Below, in pieces: positions 21,369 to 32,279 of a stretch of DNA of 64,000 bases (within the stretch, counting starts at the first letter, position 1; every line of letters starts with the position of its first letter). The notes beneath the pieces were generated by a model. It worked only from the letters and a program-made list of their open reading frames with translations, made no database searches and was not told the origin of the DNA. The stretch lies in the NCBI RefSeq assembly GCF_016086655.4, contig NC_052137.2, positions 41,459,806-41,523,805 of the forward strand, written 5' to 3'. Both the position numbers and the translations under genes were made by a program. This DNA is from Lepeophtheirus salmonis. Taxonomy: Eukaryota; Arthropoda; Copepoda; Siphonostomatoida; Caligidae.

Positions 21369-23735
21369 TCCACTATTCCGGATTGTAAAAATGGATACCG
21401 ATCAATTAAAAATGAAGAAAATAATTTGAATATCATATAACATGCCTTCCCATCTAATATAGATATGATAAATAAATGGAAAATAGCAATTCCAAGAACT
21501 TAGGTACATCGGAATGCATAAATTAAATTAAGCAGTAAAACAGTATATAATTATTTTCTCAACTTTGTATTCCTTTCAGGTGGCAAATCAATAAATATTA
21601 AATATGCAGTAGTATGTTCCCTTCACTTCACAGATAACGATAATAGTGACCAAAGCTTAAAAAACTGACCAACCTTTAAGACTTCGATTATTGAAGAAAG
21701 GTGCTATTCTTCAAAATTCCGTGGTCCAAGTTATTTTTCTCGATAATCCATTAAATGTAAAAATACAGAAAAAACAAATACAGCTAATAGAAGAACATCA
21801 AAAAATTAATCATATTATCCAACTATTCAATTATTGTCTTTAGTTTGGTAATATATTCGAATCTAAGATTTGAAATGTATAAGAAAAATAAACTACAACC
21901 TATATCTCTAGTGAGCCATATAGTCCCTTAAAAAAATCAATACCTGTTCTATTCTAGCAACTCTGAAGGTTCTTGAAACAAATTCCAATCCTGATCGAAT
22001 TAAATACATTGAAAAACAAGTTGAAGCTATTTTCAATATTATTTCAGATCTTGAGGATGATATCGCTAAACCAATCAGTTTTTTTATGGGACAGTCTCTT
22101 TTGGTATTGAAACCTAACAAAGGAAAACACTATTCTCCTACTCTTTTGACTGTTGTGTTTGTATGGGAAAATATTTCACCCGCTTTATATGAATGCATGT
22201 TTAAAGAAGGCCTTCTTATATTACCAACGGTGCCTTATTTGAAGGATTTATCTAATTCGAACGTAAAGCCAGGGACAGAATTAGAATCATATAAATATCT
22301 AGACACCAGATTCAAATCAATACAAGATAAAGATCATAAAGTATCTATCCTCATTGATGAAGTGTAAGTCATGCAAAAAATTGCATATCCAAAAGGGAAA
22401 ATTACAGTGCTAGAAAATATGGAGCCTACAAAAGCATGGTTAGGATTTCTGGCACATACAAGGATACCGCTGCAATTATTTCTGTTTCAACCCTAAGTTC
22501 TGATTAAATACATTAGTCATTTCATTTTGTTCTGAAAATGGTATGCTCCATTGGATTTGACGTCGTTGCAGTGATAACGGATGAACAATTTTGCAATAAA
22601 AAATTCTTCAAACAATTTTGAAAAATTATGACGATTATATTGATAAAATCTATACTCCACTGAAAATAGAATTTATTTTTTATTTAATATGATTCATATT
22701 TTTAAGAATACACATGATAATCTACTCACTCGTACAATATTTGATTGTCTACCATTTAATGGAGCTTCAATATCTGCTAATTTCAATAATATTCGTAAAC
22801 TGGCAAACTGCCTGATTGTTTCTTTCATGACACCACTATATTTGGTCTGAGGGCGTATGAAAATATGAATTGAACTTGGGGAGAAACGGCAAACTTTTTG
22901 TCCTTGATAAAAGAGCTCTGATGTCGCATAAATATAAAAAATAAATTCGAAGCCCATCGTTTGAAGGATAATAAAAGGACAGTTGTTGATTTTAGGGATT
23001 GTGAAACCCTTATTTTCTTAAAATAATTTCTCAACTGGATTTATTAATGGGATGACGTAAATAAATTAGATTTAAACAAGGAAACTTTTTACACTCTGAA
23101 ATATTCGTTGGCTAGTGTGATTGAATTTTCAATATATTTATTAAAATTCAAACGAATGGATTACGTTATTCTAGGAAAGATTAATTCTGATCCTATCGAA
23201 GCTCGCTTCTCAAAATATCGCCAGCTTGCAGGAGCAAATTATTATGTTTCAATAAAGCAATTATTAGAAGCTGAAAAAAATTTGACTTTTGAGTCTTTTT
23301 TCACTTTCTAAAATGTCTATAAAAGGACTAAAATGTTCTTCTGTTAAAACTGAAGATCCGGATCAATTTGCACAAATTGTGAATCAAGCCTTTCTGAATA
23401 TCGACATCAACGACACTACTTTTCACGATGTTAAAGGAGTCGTCATTTATATATATGTATTTATAGCAAGGTCCATTATTAGAGTCACAAAATGCGAAGA
23501 ATGTCATAAGTTACTTAAGTCCAGTGATTCGGCACCAATTTTTGATCTATCTAATGAAGAGAGTGATTTAGTAGAGCTCTACTATTTAAAAGAAAATTTG
23601 TTAAACATGAATAATAGAGGTGGATTAGTTTCACCTTCTGATATAATATTTTTATCTTGTGTCTTTGCTGTTAAACCATATGTGGAAATTATGAATGATG
23701 ATGAAACAAGGGCATTATTTTTTTTCTTTCAGTGA
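21369..23735 (+). pseudogene. P-element/THAP9-like transposase relic
   Basis: The N-terminal THAP zinc finger is visible as STIPDCKNGYRSIKNEE (first Cys changed to Ser), HAFPSNIDMINKWKIAIP, and KYAVVCSLHFTDND near 21612 holding the last Cys and His. The catalytic region at 22086-22364 includes HYSPTLLTVVFVWENISPAL and KVSILIDEV. NMIHIFKNTHDNLLTRTIFD near 22690 corresponds to the FDPxHLLKxxRNN block. The C-terminal block INSDPIEARFSKYRQLAGAN with YYVSIKQLLEAEKNL is excellent (23181-23285). A frame at 23319-23735 continues with the tail, including ARSIIRVTKCEECHKLLKSS. Several frameshifts and stops mean no intact product. Confidence 0.85.
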
Positions 23736-24099
23736 ATCAAATGACTTATTTTCAAATATATAGCTTATTCAAATCCAAGAACAAACAGAGTTTACTTCCA
23801 TAGTAACCATTGTATGCGATAAGGGTAATTCCTTTGTAGATTTTTTTCGTCATGTATCAAAAAAGTTTTTAATGTAATGATGAAAAATTTTAAATCTATA
23901 ATTAATGACTCAATACATTAGAGTAAAAAGTGAAAGGATATATTTAAAGGGAAAAATTGTCCTTCATCCAAAAAAATTTCTAAATTATCTTCCAGTAACT
24001 TATAGTGGTAACACTAACATATTATTTGATTTTTCATTTCGTCCCTAGTTTGAGTAAAATATATTTATATTCAAAAACATAATTGTTCACAAGTAATTT

Positions 24100-24600
24100 G
24101 AGAGATAAGCTCGAGTGAAGTTGAGAGTCTTTGGACACGCGAGTTAATGAGTTTCAAGCCTCGAGTCTTATTAAAATTTTAATCCTGTCTACGAGCTTCA
24201 GTCGAGTCAAGAGTATTTTACATCCAGTCCTAGTCAAATTTTAAATTTCTTCTTTCTGCTCCAAATCGAGTCCTCGTGGAGTTTGAAGTCCCAATTTAAT
24301 AAGAGTTAAGTGCAACTAGTGTTGAATTGAATTGAGAGATAAGCTCGAGTGAAGTCTCAAAAGTAAAGTCCAATATAATACGACTCCAAGTCAAGTCGCG
24401 AGTTTTTGGGTACGTGAGTTTCAAGCCTTGAGCCTTATTAAAATCTGACCCTTGTCGGTCTTTACGGCGAATTCTAAATAAGTTATGAGTATTTCATATT
24501 GAGTCCTGTTCACATCTGAAATTTCTTTTTTCTAGTCCAAATCGAGTCCTCCTGGAGTTCGTAGTCCCAATTTAGTAAGAGTTAACTACAATCCATGTTC
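24100..24600 (+). repeat. 234-bp tandem duplication inside the right end of the P element
   Basis: GAGAGATAAGCTCGAGTGAA occurs at 24100 and again at 24334. Both are followed by the same series of words, including GTTTCAAGCCT, AGTCCAAATCGAGTCCTC-like and CCCAATTTA. The deleted element at 39485-40900 carries only one unit (about 40490-40745). Subterminal repeats of this kind are often transposase-binding or host-factor sites, but that is inference here. Confidence 0.8.
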
Positions 24601-24969
24601 GAGTTTCCAATTTTGATTTGTGAGGTATACTTATAATTAATTGATGACGAAATAAACGGAAAAATATCTTCTTCACTTCACTTCTATGTATTGAATGTAA
24701 CTAAAGAAAACAGCACGCACTTTTAATAGCTTGGGTGAGCCATTCAAGTCCTGTAGTAAAAGATGTCCTTGGTATGGCAATAGCCACAGCTATTCAAAAA
24801 GCTATTATAAAAGAGAGGCCGGATTTTTCCAGTTGTCACCTTACTCAGAGAGAGAGCTCCCTTTCTTAATATATGTTTTTATTTACCAAAGCTGTCGTCA
24901 TTATTTTTTATTCATTCTTTTATGATGGCCTCGCCATCACAAAGTAAATGGAGTCCCAGAGTAAATTAT

Positions 24970-27360
24970 TGCTGTCAAAGATTAACAGTCTCATTTATAC
25001 CTGCCTCGTAAAAGAGAACCGTTGGCCTATCAGGACTACCAATTCTCGGATCACTATGGACTCTACTGCTCACTCTTATGATGTAGTTGGGAGTTGCTCC
25101 ATTAGCTTAGTCTAAACGATAATAACAACTTCAATTTCAAAATTTTGGTTATGGATGATCGATGTTGCAACTGCATCCTCGCACAGGATTTCTTAAAATT
25201 ACATTCCAAAGTGAGTTTCACCTTTGGAGGATAGAAAACCTCTAACTATTTCTGTGAGTTTAACTGCCATGAAATTTCCTCTACCCTCTCTTTTTGCAAA
25301 CTTACACCCCTCATGTAAACCTATAGCCATTAGATCTAGGAGACATATTCCTGCTGATGAAAAGTACATTAAGGATGAAATTGAAAGGTTCCTTTAAGAA
25401 GGAATTATGGAACCTATTTTGTCCCATTGGATATAACCCAAATATTAATAACACGTAATGAAAACCACAAGAAGCCACTTGTCATGGATTACTCACAGAC
25501 AATAAATCCATTAACTTTAATCGACGCTTATCCTCTTCCTCAAATCGAAGATATAATTGCCATATATTTCAGTATATAGATCTCAAAAGTGCATACCACC
25601 AAGTTCCTATAAAAGAAAAAGATAAAATGTTCACAGCTTTTGAAGATCAAGATAAACAATACCGGTTCACTCGTAGACCATTTGGAGTAAAAAATGGTTT
25701 TGCCGGATTTTAGCAGATAATAGATTTTGTTATATCCGAAGAACAGCTTGATATAACTATATTTAGTTCTTCACAAGAACCACATTATTGTAATTTAAAA
25801 GTTTTTCTTCATGCAACGAAGAAATATCAGCTCACCCTTAAGTCACAGAAGAGTTCGTTCTGTGTACAGAAGATTGACTTGCTCGGGTGTACTGTGGAAA
25901 ATCAAACAATTAAACCTGATGTGAAGCAATTACAACCTTTTTTGCTGATGTCAATCCCTGGATCTTTGTCTGTACTAAAACGAACTTTGGGTATATTCTC
26001 TTATTATTCCAAATGGATCTCTAGCTTCTCAGATAATATACACTAACTCTAATAAATTCCCCTTGGGTGAAAAGACTGTAAAAGTTTTTGAAGACCTGAA
26101 GAAATAACTTCCTAAATCGGTTGGTCCTTCCCAAAATTTCGTTTTTGAGACTGATGCATCTAATAATGCCATTGGAGCCACCCTCAGTCAGAGTGGGAGG
26201 CTTGTTGCATTCTTTTCGAGAACACTATCCAAATTCGAACAGCATCATTCTTCCATAGAAACAGAAGCTTATGCTGTTGTAGAATCCCTTAAAAATGGAG
26301 GCATTTCCTCTTAGGGTATCTATTCCTACTAATTACTGATCAAAGAAGTATTAGTTTCATGTTCAATAGAATCAACTCGAATAAAATTAAAAACGACAAA
26401 ATCATGAGGTGGATGATCGAACTAGCTTGTTCACACTAGGAAATCATTCACCGACCAGGGAGCAAAAATATCACCGCTGAAACTTACTTTCGGATCTGCA
26501 TCTCTTCACACGAGCTAATTCCTCGAGTATGCTGCTCTGCTCATGAACTTGATGAGCTAGAGCTGCTGTATAAGAACCTATGTCATCCTGGAGTAACAAA
26601 ACTAGCTCACTTCGTAAGGGCTCTCAACTGAAGAGATCAAAAGGATTGTCCGTAACTGTAGAGTATATCTTGAGATTAAAAATGGATTTTGTAAACACCC
26701 CTGGAATGCTTTCATCAAAACATCACGACCATTTGAACGCCTTATTATTGACTTTAAGGGGTCATTGCCCTCCTGTTTTAAAAATAAAAATATATCGGAC
26801 TATCGTTGATGAGTATTTGCGATTCCCGTTCGCCTATCCCAGTCAAGATATGACTTCCTCAACTGTTCGTGATTGTTTGTCGGATCTTTTCTCATTATTT
26901 GTTTTACTGTCTTTTATCCATTCAGACCGTAGAGCTGGGTTTTTGTCAACCCAGCTCCAAATGTTTCAACTTCCAAAGGAATAGCTACTTGCAGAACGAC
27001 ACCGTACAACCCAAAAGCAAATGGGCAAGTTGAAAAATATATTGAAATTATTTGGCGCTGGATCACTTAATGCTGAAGACAAGAGACATGCAGGTAGAAG
27101 AGTGGGAAGAATGTCTGAAGGATGCCTTACATTCTATCAGATCTTTACTATGCACTTCTACTAATTGTACTCCCCATCAGAGAAAGTTCAACTTTAATAG
27201 GAAAATAACCAAAGGGCAAGCTCTTCCGTATTGGTTAAGGAAACCCAGGGGTGTATACTTGAAAAGAAAAGTTAGAAAAAACAAGTACAACCCAATTGTG
27301 AATGAGGTAGAGCTCGTGTCAGAAAATTCCAAGTATGATTGCGTCCTGCTCAGGACGTGA
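24970..27360 (+). pseudogene. Ty3/gypsy retrotransposon relic C (RT-RNase H-integrase)
   Basis: Plus-strand frames give, in order: a protease/RT linker (VSLTAMKFPLPSLFANLHPS near 25265); RT motifs QYIDLKSAYHQVPIKEKDKM (about 25570) and RFTRRPFGVKNGFAGF (about 25670); the connection region LTLKSQKSSFCVQKIDLLGC (about 25835); RNase H with FVFETDASNNAIGATLSQSG (about 26140); HRPGSKNI; integrase zinc finger LCHPGVTKLAHFVRA (about 26580) and CRVYLEI; core VDEYLRFPFAYPSQDMTSST (about 26810) and TPYNPKANGQVEKYIE (about 27005); and a C-terminal end at 27052-27360 with LPYWLRKPRGVYLKRKVR. The RT palm YxDD box falls in a deletion near 25735. Stops and frameshifts are scattered. This is the best preserved gypsy relic in the window. 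Confidence 0.88.
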
Positions 27361-27419
27361 TTCAACTATATTTTTTGAATAAAGCTTCAAATTATTATCG
27401 TGAATACGACTTTTATTAT

Positions 27420-29040
27420 CTTGATGAAGTTCGAATTTTCTAAGAACTTGGCTCACCAAGGCCACGTGACACAATTCTAAAAGCCTTGTCATAAATCTAT
27501 ACTTTTTCTCATTCATTGGTTCTTCTTCCAAACACGTGTCCAATATAGAAAGAACAATAAGAAATCAATGTATGGATGTTTAATTAAAGTTAATATACGA
27601 TTCTTATTTATAGGCATAATAGATCTTTGCCACTCTCATAAGAATAAAAGAAATTCCGCATCACTATTTAGTTCGTCTGGTTTTTTTTTTTTAGGTTTTG
27701 ATGATGACGAAGGAATTTTTTTTTGACGTTCTACATAACATTAAATGTGATTCATGGGAATAACAGTTTTTTAATTAAGGGTCTAATATGATTTCAATAT
27801 TTAGAGGATATGGTAATTATATATTGTAGCATCAAAGATCCATATCGTCAGCTCTTCTCATGGCTTTATTAAAAACAATTCCATTTTAGCAGACAAATGA
27901 TTTGTGTGAAATCAGACAGTCTTCTTCGTTCCTCACTATAGTGCGCTATGGAAAAGGGATCCTCTTGAGAATGTGAGACTTAGTTTCATATGCTTCACTA
28001 GGACGTGAAAGATCCTCAATGGGTTTGAATGACTTAAATAAAATGAAGACCTTGTCAAATGGTAGAATCAAGAATGTAGATTGTTGAGACAGACTCGGAG
28101 AAGACTCAGGACTCCATTTCTTTGAAATAAAGGAGCATTGATAGAGTTGTTAAATGAAAGTATGATCCAGGAAACGATTTTTTTAAAAACTCTAATAGCG
28201 GAAATAAGGCTTCCGAATGCCTCCAAATCCGGAGTAGATGAGGAAGATCGATGAAATGTATGACTGAATCCGAATAGAAGTAAACATTGACAGCTGACAC
28301 AAACTATCATAGAGACATTAAGCAAAGTCAAATTCTGTAATAAGTCCCCCTTTTTATATGTCTCTGACTTAGACTAGAGTTTAGGATCGACTTCAAAATA
28401 GTTCTTGCCAATGTTTTAACTGTATAATATGGAGTAGGATTTGTATTTACTTCCTTTCCTTTCTCAGGGTTGCTCACAGATAATCTAATAAAACGTTATG
28501 ATAGCTGAGCTGTTTGTTTTTCCTATTGGTAATTATGATATAATTAAGTTATGTATGTAATAAATATATGTGCATATTCAGTATGTACATACTGATTTTT
28601 AAAAAATTATTAACGTGAAAAAATTTCCATGAGAAAATATGTGAATTTTATTTTAAGGACTTCTTTTATTTAAAAAAAAAAAGATATTCGATCAAGTTAT
28701 GCGGTTATTTAATTTCTTTTTTAAATAATTCTATAACCTCAAACCCCCCACCAAAAAAAATAAAAATAATTATAATTTATATGTATTATCCTGGGAATGG
28801 GGATGTACTTGGAATAGCCAGGGAGTACTCTAAAGTAATAAAACTTTATATCAAGAAAGTACTCCATGCCTAATATCAAAGGTACTAGCTACTAATATTC
28901 CACGAATAGAGAACATTCACTTAAGAAAAACAAATAAAAAATTGATATATTATTAGCTGTATTTTTTTCTTAATTATTACTTATAAATTATAATACATAA
29001 TTCATTGTTGAAATGATGAGGAAGGGAGCTGAAAGTTGAA
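27420..29040. other. Intergenic region, no gene I can support
   Basis: Between 27900 and 28340 base composition is less AT-rich than around it, and an 87-codon minus-strand frame (28331-28068) encodes a hydrophobic peptide starting MTLLNVSMIVCVSCQCLLLF. I recognise no domain. The rest is AT-rich with homopolymer runs. Confidence 0.3.
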
Positions 29041-29097
29041 AAAAATAAGAGTATTAATATTATTGTATCAAAGGAAGAAGATCAAAGGACTAGAATT

Positions 29098-30128
29098 ATG
29101 CTGTATAAAGCGGGGGACGAAATCTTGAGATGTAATATCTTGTAATATGCCGTTAATGATGAAATATGCGACAATTACTTTTCATTTGGACAAGCAAAGG
29201 TTTCAAGATGTTCAAGGTGTTGCGTCATATATGTATTATTGTGGAAGAGAGTGCCAAACCTCTTGGATGGAAATTCATAGACACGAATGTAAATACTTAG
29301 AAATGTTAAATTCCAAAGAGTCTCCAAGAAACTCGATTTTAATTGTTTGAATACTTTGTAAGGTTCGTTACGATGGTGGATATTCAAAGGAAGGTAATAG
29401 AAAATTAATATATATATAGTATAGAGGAAATAATATAATAAAATTTAATTGTCAAAAATTTATTTTCTTTGCCCAATGGGCGTTATAGAAGATTTGTTGA
29501 CCTTGAATCTCACAAGGAAAAAATTATAACGGATCCAGTGTTTACAATCATGTTCGTTAAGTACCTTTCAATAATTAGAAATATGCTTGGCGGTTTAAAT
29601 TCCGCCTTTATGTTTAATGACAAGAATTTATACTTTGGAGCCTGTATATCAATACAATTTTCTGTCATATATCACTCATGTAGACCAAATTCAATCTATA
29701 TATTTATTGATCGTAAGATTGTTGTTAAAGCTCTGTGTAAGATTGCTAATTTCGATGATGTAAAAGTAGCTTATGTATGTATCACTCAACCACGAAGTAT
29801 TTGGCAAAAATTGCTAAAAGATACATATATTTTTAATTGTAACTGCAATGAATGCACTGAAGATCCTTTGAATATTGAGGACCTAAAATTACATAGTCCC
29901 TGCTGTTCCGAATGCCAACCTTTATTGCATGGTAATAAATGCATGAACTGTAATAAGGTAATGCTATCATATAATTTAGAAAGTTTAAATGCATTTAGTT
30001 TTATCCTAGGAAGTGGATATGTCTTAATATTATCGAATAAAATAAATTTTGATGAAGAAAAAATAATTCCATCCAAAATGTGCACGTATCTTAAAGAAGT
30101 CTTGAAGTATTTTCATTCCTTTGACTAG
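29098..30128 (+). pseudogene. Broken SMYD-type protein gene (MYND zinc finger plus SET domain)
   Basis: From ATG 29098, MLYKAGDEILRCNIL and, after an in-frame TAA, YAVNDEICDNYF resemble the N-terminus of SMYD proteins. The MYND finger follows as VSRCSRCCV and, after a one-base shift, YYCGRECQTSWMEIHRHECK (29223-29295). The frame 29469-30128 contains RRFVDLESHKEKIITDP, the SET motif YHSCRPNS (normally NHSCxPN; Asn replaced by Tyr), KALCKIANFDDVKVAYVCIT, and a post-SET Cys cluster YIFNCNCNECTEDP. SMYD enzymes methylate lysines on histones and other proteins. The stop, the frameshift and the changed SET asparagine argue for a pseudogene. An intron between 29350 and 29469 is possible but phases do not fit cleanly. 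The C-terminal helical region is degraded or absent. Confidence 0.78.
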
Positions 30129-30599
30129 GTATCTATTGTGATGGACGGATATTATATCATGAAGACTTACTCTCGGAAAATGAATAATAAATTTTGTATG
30201 AAAGGAATATTATGGGCTTGCTTATAGTAAATCAATGTCTGAATATTTGATACATTGTATGCACATACTTCTTTATAAGAAGGAATTAAAATTTTTATCT
30301 AATTTATTATTAGAAACTAAGTTAATCATGGATGTTATATATCCAAAAAGTCATTCCATGTTTGATTTCAATCAGATATATTTCCAAACATCTAAGAATA
30401 AATAATATTAATATAGAAATGAATTACTGTTGCTGTTTCATTTCATTACCATGCGTTTAGTCAATAATAAAAAATTACTTAACTACTAATGTACAGGGCT
30501 CGAAGTGAAACTTCGATAGCTTTCTCGTATTTAAAAAAATAACTGATTTGTCATTGATTATTTATAAGTTAAACTTTTGAATACTTAAACAACTTAGTT

Positions 30600-30765
30600 T
30601 TTGAGATATTATTGGTCAGACACATGATTGTATCTCCGTTATCCTCTATGGACTGACTCTCCAGCAGCTTCAAGTATAGTCCTTCCATTTTGACAAAATT
30701 AGACTGAATGAATGTTGTAAAGACTATAGGACTGTATATTTCAGAAATCTACCTGGGTAACCCTG
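30600..30765 (-). mobile_element. Solitary mariner-type end
   Basis: On the minus strand the sequence from 30765 reads CAGGGTTACCCAGGTAGATT and then TCTGAAATATACA, which matches the mariner remnant starting at 1199 (CAGGGTTGTCCAGATAAATT, then TGGGAAATATTTA). No transposase frame is seen next to it, so it may be a truncated copy or a non-autonomous relative. Confidence 0.45.
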
Positions 30766-31027
30766 TGTATGAATAACAGCCCTTGACAAGAAATATGATA
30801 AATATTATTACCTCATTGTATAAATTAAAACAACAATATTTGTGATGAAAATAAGATTATTTTATTTAGAACAGAAAAGCAATTTAGACCTCTTCCTGAC
30901 AATAGCAACAAAATGGCATTGACTGAAAAAAGGGATAAATATTCACAGTAAAGAACTCCTTTTGTGGCTTGTATTAATAGTGCGCCAAGTTAAAACTATT
31001 TTTCTCTTTTGGCGCTAATAGACAAAA

Positions 31028-31085
31028 GGAGATAATTGGACAAGTTCAAACTTCTTAACGATTATTGGACAAGTTCAAGCATGTA
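31028..31085 (+). repeat. Short direct repeat
   Basis: TAATTGGACAAGTTCAAAC and TATTGGACAAGTTCAAGC occur about 29 bp apart. The origin is unclear. Confidence 0.6.
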
Positions 31086-31479
31086 ATTATTAATTATGCT
31101 AACGTTGTTTGTATAATGCAAATTGTAATATTATAGCTAAAATGATAAATTTCCACGACACTCCATCCATGAGACGTTTAGCGATCTTAAGAGATATAAA
31201 GGTCTCATAATGAAAGACAAATTTATTTTAGGGAATTTGGAGACCCTAGAGGTTGTTACGTTAATATGTGCATCGTAGCCCAAGGTTGGATTATGTATTA
31301 TTTCTTTAATTGACCAATGACGTTGTCCATTCGTTATGCTTTGATAAAATCGTGCTGGTAGTTGCGAACTTTCCCACATTTTTTTTTCTCTGCACCCAAC
31401 TGTATAACCTCGAAATACGACTCGACTATCGATCCGACCAAACCCAAAAACTACATAATATTACATGCTCGAAAGAAAA

Positions 31480-31511
31480 AAAATATATATATATAGTCCC
31501 CCCCCCCCTGA
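31480..31511. repeat. Simple repeats: (TA)n followed by a C run
   Basis: An alternating TA stretch runs directly into a run of about 12 C residues. Such tracts are prone to slippage and sequencing error. Confidence 0.8.
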
Positions 31512-31592
31512 TCATCGGAAAACAATCAAAATGCATCTCAAACCAGATGTTTGATCCTCAAAACCTTGTTATCTTGGTGAAACAGAGCGAAG

Positions 31593-31846
31593 TCAGACTC
31601 TGTTTAGGAGTCTCCTGGCTAAAGTGAAAAACTTCGTAACTATAAAACTGATAACTCGGAAAAATGGAGCAGATGTAAATGGGGAAGGCCTGCTTGTCCT
31701 GTAGGTTCCAGCATCCTGAGTGTCAAAATCCCATATAGAACCTCTGGCCAGAAGGTTGTAAGGCTTCTGGGCCTCGGCAGGTCCAAATTCTGCTGGGGTT
31801 TCAAACATGATTTTAATTTATCCGTGCGTTTCTGTCGGCTGTTCAC
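31593..31846 (-). CDS. Unrecognised overlapping open frames in a less AT-rich patch
   Basis: Two overlapping minus-strand frames (71 and 68 codons) cover a patch richer in G and C than its surroundings. One encodes PAEFGPAEAQKPYNLLARGS. I recognise no family, and the two frames cannot both be real. The patch could be an exon fragment or part of a TE. Confidence 0.2.
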
Positions 31847-32279
31847 GGATGAGAATTATATGTCAGAATGAAAAGTTATGCCATAAAAAACCTCTTTGAG
31901 GGGGCAAAAAGGGTAATAACTCTGTGGGAAAATGTGGCCCAACTTCCTCCCCAAGCTAGTTCATGGGTATTTATTAGATTTTTGATTATATGTATATGAT
32001 AAAAAATAACTTGAAGTATTGAAAAACAAAAAACCTCTTCAGATTTATCCTTTACATAGGATTTTATAATAACTTGGTTGGTGCTTTCTCCTTCTGCCCT
32101 TCAAGGCTTCCACTGATAGCAGAGTCTTTCTTTGAAAGCTTCTCAGTGAAGCCAGTACAGTACTCCTCAGCATCCTCTAAGCGCTGAGGTGGAACGAGAA
32201 CAGACTCAGAGGTTGCAGTTATTGCCTCCTTGCCTGGGTCAGTGTCATTGGGTTCTCCTTCATAAGAGTCCTTGACGGG

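Larger units (their letters stand above)
21174..24782 (+). mobile_element. P-type transposon with terminal inverted repeats and flanking direct repeat
   Basis: The left end at 21187 (CAAAGACATCTTTCAACCCA) matches the reverse complement of the right end at 24771 (CAAGGACATCTTTTACTACA). The similarity continues through AGGATTTGAACG / AGGACTTGAATG and again at inner inverted repeats (ACGTGCTATT near 21250 against AACAGCACGC near 24710). The 11-bp direct repeat GTATGGCAATA flanks the element (21174-21184 and 24772-24782). It contains an 8-bp core of the size P elements duplicate, although two extra bases separate it from the left repeat. The interior encodes a THAP-domain transposase relic. P elements move by a GTP-dependent cut-and-paste reaction. 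A deleted relative lies at 39485-40900. Confidence 0.85.

Noticed and set aside
31480..31520. Possible quadruplex or i-motif at the C run
   Set aside because: There is a single long C run without three further runs nearby, so a standard intramolecular quadruplex is not supported.
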